Source: Alphaproteobacteria bacterium
GTDB lineage: Bacteria; Pseudomonadota; Alphaproteobacteria; UBA9219
NCBI GenBank assembly: GCA_028693775.1
Contig: JAQUUS010000025.1
Location: 1-11,208 of the forward strand
Length of the DNA: 11,208 bases
Direction of reading: 5' to 3'
Below are positions 1 through 6,469 of the stretch, piece after piece; the stretch's first letter is position 1; each line of letters begins with the position of its first letter. Below the pieces are notes generated by a model. It was given only the letters and a program-made list of their open reading frames with translations. It was not told the origin of the DNA and did no database searches. A program made the position numbers and the translations under genes.

Positions 1-212
1 GTTTGTTAGACCTAAAAACGGTCGTTTTTTGCCCCTTTTGGCTTAAAACCGCTTGGTATTTCCGGGCGGACGAAGACGGCTGCTCAATATAATTTTGGGA
101 AAAATTCCCGAATCAAAAAGCCCTTCCGAAAAGGAAGGGCTTTTGACGATGGGGATCTGAATGGGGACCTTATAGTCGGCCACGTCTTTCCCTCAATATT
201 TTTTTGCCTTCC
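1..212. other. Gene-free window edge
   Basis: I see no credible coding region in these 212 bases. Apart from the strong hairpin at 116-144, the stretch holds A/T-rich runs and a minor stem (GGGAA at 97-101 against TTCCC at 105-109) too small to name. It is the 3' flank of the minus-strand gene ending at 213 and of whatever lies left of the window. Confidence 0.6.
116..144. terminator. Perfect 12-bp hairpin, probable bidirectional terminator
   Basis: AAAAGCCCTTCC (116-127) pairs perfectly with GGAAGGGCTTTT (133-144) around a 5-nt loop. The GC core is flanked by A residues on one side and T residues on the other, so either transcript ends in a short U-run. On the minus strand it lies about 70 nt beyond the stop of the gene at 213-752. 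On the plus strand it would end a gene left of the window. Confidence 0.8.
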
Positions 213-752
213 TTAAAGCTTGAAGGTTTGCGTTTCCGCCGGGGCGGTCGTTTTTTGCTGTTGGAGCTTCAAGGCGTCCATGAAGTCCTCTTCGAAGTAG
301 CGTGCGAGTTTCGTGTGACCCGTTTCCTCCAGGATTTGGGCAAGGCGTTGGATGGCTTCGGGGGAGCTTTTTTTGTTCTGGGCGAAGCACAGGCGCAGTT
401 CAGTATGCGTAGCGCCGTTCTTTTCTTCCCAGCCGAGTTCTTTCTCGACGCAATCAAGGACGTCGAAACCGAATTTTACTCCGTTTTTGCCTTCGATTAT
501 TTGGGCCATACTGTCTCTCAAGTCGAGGTTGTATGACATGTCGCTAAACGAGATAAGCATGTCCAACGACTTGCGGCTGATGATCGACTTCGCTCTCTTG
601 ATCTTGTCTATTGGAGAGACCGTGACAGGGCCCGTTCTGACCATGATGTCGGACTGTTCGACGATGTTTTTCTGGACAACGGCAGTGGCGGTTACGGCGT
701 CGATGAACTCTTCCAGCGAAAACGAATATTTCTTCTTCTTGTATTCGATCAT
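213..752 (-). CDS. Hypothetical protein, 179 aa, mostly helical
   Basis: I do not recognise this family. I chose the ATG at 752 over an upstream ATG at 797. It has an AAAAGGAA ribosome-binding site 8-9 nt upstream, and a good promoter (-35 at 808-813, -10 at 786-791) would leave the 797 start outside the transcript. The protein begins MIEYKKKKYSF, then has a likely helical segment with many hydrophobic and charged residues (about 10-75). A C-terminal helical part contains Cys-Val-Glu-Lys and a stretch like SPEAIQRLAQILEETGH. The last 20 residues are a Gln/Thr/Ala-rich tail. No signal peptide, membrane segment or catalytic motif is visible, so it is probably cytoplasmic. It is divergent from trxB and ends before a strong terminator, so it appears to be a single-gene unit. 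The C-terminal helices vaguely recall small helical interaction bundles, but this is only an impression. Confidence 0.75.
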   Translation of the reverse strand: MIEYKKKKYSFSLEEFIDAVTATAVVQKNIVEQSDIMVRTGPVTVSPIDKIKRAKSIISRKSLDMLISFSDMSYNLDLRDSMAQIIEGKNGVKFGFDVLDCVEKELGWEEKNGATHTELRLCFAQNKKSSPEAIQRLAQILEETGHTKLARYFEEDFMDALKLQQQKTTAPAETQTFKL

Positions 753-785
753 AAATAGGGTTCCTTTTAATAAATTCGCTGTCTT

Positions 786-813
786 CTTATAGCCCAAACA
801 ATGCCGCCTTCAA
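786..813 (-). promoter_or_regulatory. Sigma70-type promoter for the gene at 213-752
   Basis: Read on the minus strand, TTGAAG (808-813) is followed after 16 nt by TATAAG (786-791). These match the -35 and -10 consensus at 4-5 of 6 and 5 of 6 positions. Transcription would start near 779, giving a leader of about 27 nt that contains the AAAAGGAA ribosome-binding site before the ATG at 752. Confidence 0.6.
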
Positions 814-881
814 CGACGATTTATGCTTTCAATGCCGGGGATGGTTAATTTCGGTTCCGGCGCGGTCGGAATCGCCTTCCC

Positions 882-913
882 TTGGTGAAAATTAACAAGT
901 AAGTTGGTGAAAA
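882..913. repeat. Direct repeat TTGGTGAAAA, two copies 22 bp apart
   Basis: TTGGTGAAAA occurs at 882-891 and again at 904-913, start to start 22 bp, about two helical turns. It lies just upstream of the trxB start at 938. It could be a binding site for a regulator of trxB or chance. I see no convincing -35/-10 pair for trxB nearby. Confidence 0.35.
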
Positions 914-937
914 CACTGGATTCGCATTGAGGTTGTT

Positions 938-1897
938 ATGGAACGTCAGACCAAGGTTCTTATCATCGGAGGCGGCCCCGCCGGGTATACGGCGGCGATT
1001 TATGCGGCGCGCGATCAGCTCAAGCCCATTCTTGTTCAAGGTATGCAGCCGGGCGGGCAGTTGACCATCACTTCCGAAATCGAGAACTTTCCCGGTTTTG
1101 CGGAACCCGTTATGGGGCCTCAGCTCATGGAGCAGATGGCGGCGCAGGCGACCCGCGTCGGCGCGGAAATTCTTTCCGATACCATTGTGGACGTCGATTT
1201 GAGCAAAAGGCCCTTCGTGTGCAAGGGCGAGGGGGGCGATACCTATATCGCCGACACCGTGATCGTGGCCACGGGCGCTCAGGCGCGTTGGCTCGGGTTG
1301 CCGAGCGAGAAAAAGTTTTGGGGCTTCGGCGTTTCGGGATGCGCAACGTGCGACGGGTTTTTCTATCGCGGCAAGGAGATTGCCGTTGTCGGCGGCGGCA
1401 ATGCCGCCCTTGAGGAGGCTCTTTATCTGACCCGCTTTGCCAGCAAGGTGACCCTCATTCATCGCCGCGATGCGTTCCGCGCCGAAAAGACCCTTCAGGA
1501 AGAGGCTCTGAAGCATGAAAAAATCGCTGTCGTTTGGGATAGCGTGATCGACGAGGTTGTGGGCGACGAAAAACCGGCCCTTTCGGTCACGGGCGTGCGG
1601 CTCCGCAACGTCAAAACGAACGAGACGACCGTTCTTCGCGTGGCGGGGCTCTTTGTCGCCATCGGCCATACGCCTGCGACCAAGATTTTCGAGGGCAAGC
1701 TGGATATGGACAAGGAAGGCTATTTGCTGACCAGGCCCGACAGCACCGCCACCAACGTCCCGGGCGTTTTCGCCGCAGGCGACGTGAAGGACAAGGTTTT
1801 CCGCCAGGCGATCACCGCTGCCGCAGGCGGGTGCATGGCCGCGCTGGAGGCTCAAAAATATCTGGCGGCCCACAAAGAATCCGGGCATTCTCTCTGA
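938..1897 (+). CDS. trxB: Thioredoxin reductase (NADPH)
   Basis: Flavoprotein that passes electrons from NADPH through FAD and a redox-active disulfide to thioredoxin, in the cytoplasm. At 319 residues it has the usual length of the bacterial low-molecular-weight enzyme. The sequence shows the N-terminal FAD-binding loop GGGPAG (11-16) and the redox pair C135-A-T-C138 followed by DG. It also has the NADPH-binding loop GGGNAA (152-157) with the phosphate-binding HRR (175-177), and the second FAD motif with G281-D282 and the RQA that follows. The ATG at 938 has GAGG about 6 nt upstream. The PH-domain gene follows 30 nt later on the same strand and is probably cotranscribed. All key residues are present and nothing suggests damage. 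Confidence 0.97.
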   Translation: MERQTKVLIIGGGPAGYTAAIYAARDQLKPILVQGMQPGGQLTITSEIENFPGFAEPVMGPQLMEQMAAQATRVGAEILSDTIVDVDLSKRPFVCKGEGGDTYIADTVIVATGAQARWLGLPSEKKFWGFGVSGCATCDGFFYRGKEIAVVGGGNAALEEALYLTRFASKVTLIHRRDAFRAEKTLQEEALKHEKIAVVWDSVIDEVVGDEKPALSVTGVRLRNVKTNETTVLRVAGLFVAIGHTPATKIFEGKLDMDKEGYLLTRPDSTATNVPGVFAAGDVKDKVFRQAITAAAGGCMAALEAQKYLAAHKESGHSL

Positions 1898-1927
1898 ACC
1901 CCCGACCGTTTTGCCGCGAGGAGCGTT

Positions 1928-2449
1928 ATGTACGTTTACGTTAAAAAGATGCTTCTTCCCGACGAACACATTGTTCATATGGGCACGTTGCACTGGATTG
2001 TTCTTTTGCCCGGTCTTTTCACGACGATCATCGCCACTATTTTCGCGTTTTCCAGCGATGCGCTCGCGGTGCGCGTTTTCGGCCCCACGTTCGGCGCGCC
2101 GGTCGGGCATATCCTGACGGGTGTCGCCTTGTTCTTTTCGGTCATCGGCTTTTTTCACATGATCATCGCCATGATTCGCCAGTCGGCCACCGAGCTCGCC
2201 ATTACCAACAAGCGGCTCATCGCCAAGTACGGCCTTGTTTCGCGCAATACCTTCGAGATTATGGCCAACCGCGTCACGGGCGCGAATTTCGACCAGACGA
2301 TCATGGGAAGGCTTTTGGGCTACGGCACTATCATGGTTCACGGCGCGGGCGGCGATACTTCGCCGTTCGATCTCGTTTCCAATCCTCAGGCGTTTCATAG
2401 CGCGCTGATGTCGGTTGTTGGCAAAAAGAACAACGCGCCGCTTTTCTAA
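1928..2449 (+). CDS. Membrane protein with bacterial PH domain (YdbS/bPH_2-like)
   Basis: A 173-residue protein with two hydrophobic segments (about 22-42 and 61-84) and then a C-terminal cytoplasmic domain typical of the bPH_2 (DUF304) family. The diagnostic stretch is TELAITNKRLIAKYGL (about 88-103), followed by a segment around 'NRVTGANFDQTIMGRLLGYG' (114-133) and a final strand-helix around FDLVSNP. In the family these proteins are small inner-membrane proteins of mostly unknown role. The start ATG has GAGGAG 5 nt upstream. It lies 30 nt after trxB in the same direction and is convergent with ftsI, only 12 nt between stops. A functional link to thioredoxin reductase is not evident. Identification of the domain is good, function unknown. 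Confidence 0.85.
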   Translation: MYVYVKKMLLPDEHIVHMGTLHWIVLLPGLFTTIIATIFAFSSDALAVRVFGPTFGAPVGHILTGVALFFSVIGFFHMIIAMIRQSATELAITNKRLIAKYGLVSRNTFEIMANRVTGANFDQTIMGRLLGYGTIMVHGAGGDTSPFDLVSNPQAFHSALMSVVGKKNNAPLF

Positions 2450-2472
2450 AAACGCTTCGCCTCAGGGCGTTT
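2450..2472. terminator. Weak hairpin between convergent genes
   Basis: AAACGC (2450-2455) pairs with GCGTTT (2467-2472) around an 11-nt loop. It spans the 12-nt gap and the last codons of ftsI. On the minus strand it is followed by a short T run, so it would serve ftsI slightly better than the plus-strand gene. A competing CGCC/GGCG stem lies within the same bases. It is the only candidate terminator at this junction. Confidence 0.3.
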
Positions 2473-4258
2473 CGCTGCCGGCGGCCGCGTAGGTCGTGGC
2501 GCCTTCGGCGGGCGTTCCGTCAATAATCACCGAACCCAGAGGCTTCAGGACTTGCCGCTCGGCTGTCCGGTTGGTTTCTTTCGTCAGCGGCGGCATTCCC
2601 AGAAGCGGTGCGATTTGGCAGATCACGTTGTTGACCGTCGGTGCGACGACCCAGCCGCCCGTTGCGAACCCGTAGGTCTTGGCGTTGCCTTTGGGGTCGT
2701 CAAGGATCGCGAAGACGATGTATCGCGGCGCGTTGATCGGGAAGGTCCCCAGAAACGACGACAGGCGCGCGTTTTCCATGTATTTCTTGCGGGAACTCGA
2801 TTTTTGCGCCGTGCCCGTCTTGCCGCCGACAAGATAGCCTTCGACGTTCGCTTTCTTGGCGGTTCCGTGCGTGACGACCAGCCGCATCAGTCCGCGCATG
2901 ATTGCCGAGGTGTGCGGCGAGATCACCGTGTCGACGTCGGGTTCGTATGACGCATCGCGCTTGATCAGCGTCGGGTGGACCGGGTGCCCGTCGTTGACGA
3001 CGGTTGCTACCGCAGACACCAGCTGCACCGCGTTGACCGCGATGCCTTGCCCGAACGAGGCGGTCATTGTGGTCGCTTCGCTCCAGTCCTTTGCCGAAGG
3101 AACCAGCGGCGTGCCGACTTCGGGGATTTCGAGCGGCTGCCGGTCGATGAGGCCCAGCCGCGTCAGGAACGCCCGCTGGCGTTCGCCGCCGAAGCGTTGC
3201 GCCATGCGCGCCGAGCCGATATTCGACGAGTGCGTGAAGATTTCGGCCACGTTGAGGTTGCGGTCTTCCTTCTCGAAATCCCGGATCGTGTGGCGGCCGA
3301 TTTCAAGCGGATGCGTCGTGTCGTAGATGTCCGACAGCCGCGCCGAGCCGGAGTCGAGCGCGTAGGCTGTGTTGAAGATCTTGAAGGTCGAGCCCATTTC
3401 GTAGACGCCCAGCGTCGCGCGGTTGAACATCTGTTTGTCGTTGGCGCTTCCCGCGCGGCTGGGGTCGAAATCGGGCAGCGAGACAAGGCTCAGAAGTTCG
3501 CCTGTGCGGATGTCCATGACAATTCCTGCAGCTGCTTGCGCGCGGTAGGCTTTCATGGCCGCCTGAAGCTCGCGTCTCATGATCGACTGTACCCGCAGGT
3601 CCACGGCCAGCGTCAGCGGTTGCGGATTGTCGTCGAGCCGCTCGTCCATCGTTTTTTCGATCCCGGCCAGCCCTCTGTTGTCGATGTCGCTGTAGCCCAC
3701 AACATGCGCTGTCAGGTTCCCGGCCGGGTAGATCCGGTGTTCGTCGGGCAGGAAGTTTACGCCCGCAATGCCGAGCCGGTTCACTTCGTTATGCTGCCTA
3801 GGGGTCAGGTGCCGCCGGATGATCGTGCAGTGCTTGCCGTTGCGCAGATCTTCGCCCAGCTTCTTCGCGTTGAGGTCGGGCAGGGCCGAGAGCAGCTTTT
3901 TCGCCGCTTCGTCGGCGTCGATGATCGCGCGCGAATCCACGCACAGCGACGTTGTAGGCAACGAGGTTGCGAGCACCGTTCCGTTTCGGTCCGTTATGTC
4001 GGCGCGCGCAATCGGCGTATCGCTTGAGCGCGCGACCGTCGTTTGGGGGTCGCCGAAGAGAGTCAGGTAGCCGAGCCGCGCGCCGATCAGAACCCATGCC
4101 GCTGCAAAGCACAGAAACACCACGCTCAGGCGCGCTTTCGCCAGCGTCAGCGCCTGTTCGCGCGGCGTTGAGAGCCGATGCCTTTTGGGAAAGGAGAAGA
4201 GGCCGGGAAGGTTGGGCTGGGAAGTGTTTTCCGATCCGGGAAACCGCCACTTCTTCAT
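2462..4258 (-). CDS. ftsI: Peptidoglycan D,D-transpeptidase FtsI (PBP3)
   Basis: Class B penicillin-binding protein that crosslinks septal peptidoglycan in the periplasm as part of the divisome. Of 598 residues, the first 42 are a basic cytoplasmic tail. A single membrane anchor follows (about 43-61), then the dimerisation/pedestal domain, which includes DRNG at 90-93 and RIYPAGNLTAHVVGY around 175-189. The transpeptidase domain comes last. Its catalytic motifs are all present: S290-T-F-K293, S344-S-N346 and K480-T-G482. It starts at an ATG overlapping the ftsL stop by 4 nt (ATGA), with no strong ribosome-binding site of its own, so translation is probably coupled. It is the last gene of the cluster here. 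A convergent gene lies 12 nt beyond its stop, where murE is found in most bacteria. Confidence 0.96.
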   Translation of the reverse strand: MKKWRFPGSENTSQPNLPGLFSFPKRHRLSTPREQALTLAKARLSVVFLCFAAAWVLIGARLGYLTLFGDPQTTVARSSDTPIARADITDRNGTVLATSLPTTSLCVDSRAIIDADEAAKKLLSALPDLNAKKLGEDLRNGKHCTIIRRHLTPRQHNEVNRLGIAGVNFLPDEHRIYPAGNLTAHVVGYSDIDNRGLAGIEKTMDERLDDNPQPLTLAVDLRVQSIMRRELQAAMKAYRAQAAAGIVMDIRTGELLSLVSLPDFDPSRAGSANDKQMFNRATLGVYEMGSTFKIFNTAYALDSGSARLSDIYDTTHPLEIGRHTIRDFEKEDRNLNVAEIFTHSSNIGSARMAQRFGGERQRAFLTRLGLIDRQPLEIPEVGTPLVPSAKDWSEATTMTASFGQGIAVNAVQLVSAVATVVNDGHPVHPTLIKRDASYEPDVDTVISPHTSAIMRGLMRLVVTHGTAKKANVEGYLVGGKTGTAQKSSSRKKYMENARLSSFLGTFPINAPRYIVFAILDDPKGNAKTYGFATGGWVVAPTVNNVICQIAPLLGMPPLTKETNRTAERQVLKPLGSVIIDGTPAEGATTYAAAGSETP

Positions 4259-4770
4259 GGTTCGATGCCCAGCTTTCCGAGCATGGCGCCGATCTTGTCG
4301 ATTTTGACGGCGGGTTTCGAATGCTGCATCGTCATGTGATCGTTGATGCGGCCAGCGTTAAGCGCGGCCAGCATGCGGTCGCGCTCGGTTCTCGGCCTGT
4401 CTTCGGATACCCGCGTTGCCGCGCGCTTGACCGGGACCGGTTTCGCTTGCGCCGTCATGACCGGCGCTTCGATCCCGTCGCGCATCGGCACGACGGCGTT
4501 GAAGTTCTCCAGCGACGCCACATGCGAGGTTTCGGTCGCTTTCATCCCGAGATAACGCCGCGCATCGGCTTCGATCCGCTCGGGGTTCGATTGATAGACC
4601 CATTCGGCTTTCAGGACGTGAATGCTTTTTTGCTCCGCTTCGATTTCGGCGGTCAGCTTGTGCAGCTCGACGTCAAGCGCGTTGACGCGGTCGCTTGTCC
4701 GGTAGAGCATTGCGCTCGACGCGATGATCATTGCGATCCAGAACAGAAGGGACGAGTATGAACGGATCAT
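4255..4770 (-). CDS. ftsL: Cell division protein FtsL
   Basis: Small bitopic divisome protein that in other bacteria joins FtsB and FtsQ and helps activate FtsWI. I place the start at the ATG at 4770, which has AAAGGAGG about 5 nt upstream and overlaps the rsmH stop by 4 nt (ATGA). This gives 171 residues. An N-terminal membrane segment (about 7-23) is followed by a heptad-like helix (about 25-58). Next comes the stretch LKAEWVYQSNPERIEADARR (53-72), which is typical of alphaproteobacterial FtsL. The tail from about 85 is rich in Pro, Ala, Arg and Lys and makes the protein longer than the enterobacterial one. Position between rsmH and ftsI supports the call as much as sequence does. A longer reading from 4851 has no ribosome-binding site and an implausible composition. 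Confidence 0.9.
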   Translation of the reverse strand: MIRSYSSLLFWIAMIIASSAMLYRTSDRVNALDVELHKLTAEIEAEQKSIHVLKAEWVYQSNPERIEADARRYLGMKATETSHVASLENFNAVVPMRDGIEAPVMTAQAKPVPVKRAATRVSEDRPRTERDRMLAALNAGRINDHMTMQHSKPAVKIDKIGAMLGKLGIEP

Positions 4771-5726
4771 ATCGCCTCCTTTCCGGCCGGAGCGTCGGTG
4801 CGCTCCGCAACGCGCAGCTTGGCCGAGCGCGCACGCGGATTTGCCGCGCATTCCTCTTCGGTCGGCGTTTGGGGCTTGTTCGTTATGAGATGCAGCATCG
4901 GGTCCTGCGTTTGCCGGTCGTTGGCGGGCAGGTGCCTCGATACCGATGCGCCCTTGCCGCTATGACGGCGCAGGAAATCCTTCACGATCCGGTCTTCGAG
5001 CGAATGAAACGAAACCACCGCAAGGCGGCCTCCCGGTGCAAGCAGGTTCATCGCGGCGTTGAGCGCGCGGCTCAGTTCGCCCATTTCGTCGTTGACGTAG
5101 ATGCGCAGCGCCTGAAAACTGCGCGTCGCCGGATCCAGCCCGTCGTTGGAGCGCGGAACCGCTCTGCGGACGATTTCGGCAAGCTCGGAGGTGCGCATGA
5201 TGCGGCGCTTCGCGCGCTCTTCGACAATGCTTTTTGCGACGCGGCGCGAATAACGCTCTTCGCCCAGCGTATAGAGGATGTCGGCCAGTTCGCGCTCATC
5301 CAGCGCGTTCACGATATCGGCTGCGGAGGGGCCGCTTTTGCTCATCCGCATGTCCAGCGGGCCGTCGGACGCAAACGAAAAACCGCGCCCGGCGTCGTCA
5401 AGCTGCGGCGAGGAGACGCCAAGATCCAGTGCGATGCCGTCGACCTGCGAGAAGTGCTGGCCTGCCAGCAAGACGTCCATCGCTCCGAAGGGGCCTTGCA
5501 GAAGGGTTAGCCGCGGCTTGAATTCTGCAACCATGGCTTGGCCCGCCGCGATCGCGTCCGGGTCGCGGTCGATGGCGACAACTTGCGTTTGCGCGGCGTT
5601 CAGCAGCGCCCGCGTATAGCCGCCGCGGCCAAATGTCGCGTCGATGTAGAGCCCGCCGTCCTTGGGCGTCAGCGCTTCCATGACTTCGTGCAGCATGACG
5701 GGAATGTGCGGGAAGGGGGCGTTCAT
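4767..5726 (-). CDS. rsmH: 16S rRNA (cytosine1402-N4)-methyltransferase RsmH (MraW)
   Basis: SAM-dependent enzyme that methylates N4 of C1402 in the decoding centre of 16S rRNA. The 319 residues match the usual length. Visible family motifs are HIPVMLHEVMEAL (7-19) and the SAM-binding YIDATFGRGGYT (27-38). Further on are DLGVSSPQLDDAGRGFSF (101-118) with DGPLDMRM (121-128), and VVSFHSLEDRIVK (237-249). The start ATG overlaps the mraZ stop as ATGA, and GGAGGAAAA within the end of mraZ serves as its ribosome-binding site. Its end overlaps ftsL in the same way. It is the normal second gene of the dcw cluster. Confidence 0.97.
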   Translation of the reverse strand: MNAPFPHIPVMLHEVMEALTPKDGGLYIDATFGRGGYTRALLNAAQTQVVAIDRDPDAIAAGQAMVAEFKPRLTLLQGPFGAMDVLLAGQHFSQVDGIALDLGVSSPQLDDAGRGFSFASDGPLDMRMSKSGPSAADIVNALDERELADILYTLGEERYSRRVAKSIVEERAKRRIMRTSELAEIVRRAVPRSNDGLDPATRSFQALRIYVNDEMGELSRALNAAMNLLAPGGRLAVVSFHSLEDRIVKDFLRRHSGKGASVSRHLPANDRQTQDPMLHLITNKPQTPTEEECAANPRARSAKLRVAERTDAPAGKEAI

Positions 5727-6199
5727 AGGCCTTTTCCTCCCTGCGTGACGGCGGCGATGATTTTGCTGAGCGAGATATCTTTCGCACGGGCTTTGCTGCG
5801 CGCGTCGCTCTCGTGCGCGGCCAGTTTCTTCGGGTCCCAGATCTGGAACGTTTTGCGGCGGCCTACAAACGCGACTTCTTCGGAGATCCCTACGCTTGTC
5901 ATTAGCGGTTGCGGCAGCGAAATCCGGCCTTCGCCGTCAAACGGCAACTGGACCGAGCCGCCGAAGATTGTCGTTTCGATCAACTCGAACACGTCCGGGG
6001 GAAGATCCTGTTTTTCAAGGCTTTCGCTCAGCAGCTCAAGGTGCGCAATCGAGCAGCCTTCAAGCGCTTCGTATTGCAGCGAACGGAACACGACGATTCC
6101 GGCCGTATCTGTCCCCAACGCTGCGCGGAATGGCGCCGGGACTGAGACGCGTCCTTTCTTGTCAATCTTGTTGACAAAGCTGGACAGAAAAACGGCCAT
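5723..6199 (-). CDS. mraZ: Transcriptional regulator MraZ
   Basis: DNA-binding protein of the SpoVT/AbrB fold that forms ring oligomers and controls its own dcw operon. The 158 residues contain the two expected swapped-hairpin repeats, each with a D-x-x-x-R core: D13-K-K-G-R17 followed by VSVPAPFR, and D88-G-E-G-R92 followed by ISLPQPL. The start at the ATG at 6199 has GAGGA 5 nt upstream. A TTG directly before it (6202) could be read as a start but is the poorer choice. The operator with TGGGA boxes in 10-bp register lies about 85-130 nt upstream, which supports autoregulation. The stop overlaps the rsmH start by 4 nt. Confidence 0.96.
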   Translation of the reverse strand: MAVFLSSFVNKIDKKGRVSVPAPFRAALGTDTAGIVVFRSLQYEALEGCSIAHLELLSESLEKQDLPPDVFELIETTIFGGSVQLPFDGEGRISLPQPLMTSVGISEEVAFVGRRKTFQIWDPKKLAAHESDARSKARAKDISLSKIIAAVTQGGKGL

Positions 6200-6284
6200 C
6201 AACTTCCTCGGCGAAACAAAAGGTTATGAAGATGTTGCTTTGCTGCCACATGCCTTCTTGCCATGGGACAGCACAAGTCATCCT

Positions 6285-6329
6285 TGGGTTCGGATGGGAT
6301 AACATGGGACGCTCTGGGAGGTCAAGGGA
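6285..6329. promoter_or_regulatory. MraZ operator: five in-phase TGGGA-like boxes
   Basis: On the plus strand there are TGGGT (6285-6289), TGGGA (6295-6299), TGGGA (6305-6309), TGGGA (6315-6319) and AGGGA (6325-6329), all separated by exactly 5 nt. The MraZ operator known from E. coli is a set of TGGGN direct repeats with 5-nt spacers, so this is a near-perfect match. A further TGGGA at 6264-6268 is one base out of register. The boxes overlap the promoter core of mraZ, which fits repression by MraZ. Confidence 0.88.
6297..6325 (-). promoter_or_regulatory. Probable mraZ operon promoter
   Basis: Read on the minus strand, TTGACC (6320-6325) matches the -35 consensus at 5 of 6. The -10 is less clear: TGTTAT (6299-6304) matches 4 of 6 with a short 15-nt spacer, while a 17-nt spacer points to TTATCC (6297-6302). 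Transcription would begin around 6290, leaving a leader of about 90 nt. The MraZ boxes run through both elements. Confidence 0.55.
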
Positions 6330-6336
6330 TTAGTGC

Positions 6337-6359
6337 AAAAAAGTCACAAATTTTCTGTG
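6337..6359 (-). terminator. Weak terminator candidate after the 6470-7753 gene
   Basis: On the minus strand CACAGA pairs with TTTGTG (6345-6359, one G-U pair, 3-nt loop) and is followed by AC and six T (6337-6342). The stem is short and A/U-rich, so it would be inefficient. It lies just upstream of the mraZ promoter and about 110 nt after the stop at 6470. No better candidate is seen in 6330-6469. Confidence 0.3.
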
Positions 6360-6469
6360 GAAAATCAATCTTCTGATGACGAATCGAAACGAGTTATGGG
6401 GGGCTCGATGCGCTGCAACACAAAGAATAGGGGCTAGCTTTCTGATACGTCTACATTATGTGGATTTTT

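Noticed and set aside
14..29. AAAAACG/CGTTTTT inverted repeat as a second terminator
   Set aside because: The loop would be only 2 nt and the stem is almost all A-T, so a stable hairpin is unlikely.
753..797. Longer N-terminus for the 213-752 gene from the ATG at 797
   Set aside because: That start lies upstream of the likely -10 and lacks a ribosome-binding site. The ATG at 752 has both.
845..2398. Long minus-strand open frame opposite trxB and the PH-domain gene
   Set aside because: Its product is low-complexity and Arg/His/Asp/Asn-rich, as expected of an antisense reading of GC-rich genes. The plus-strand genes have full family motifs.
2975..4027. Long plus-strand open frame opposite ftsI
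   Set aside because: It is an antisense shadow of ftsI, rich in Arg, Asp and Val, without a ribosome-binding site or motif.
4771..4851. Longer FtsL from 4851
   Set aside because: The extra 27 residues are Arg/Gly/Cys-rich, overlap the end of rsmH in another frame, and precede the strong AAAGGAGG-ATG at 4770.
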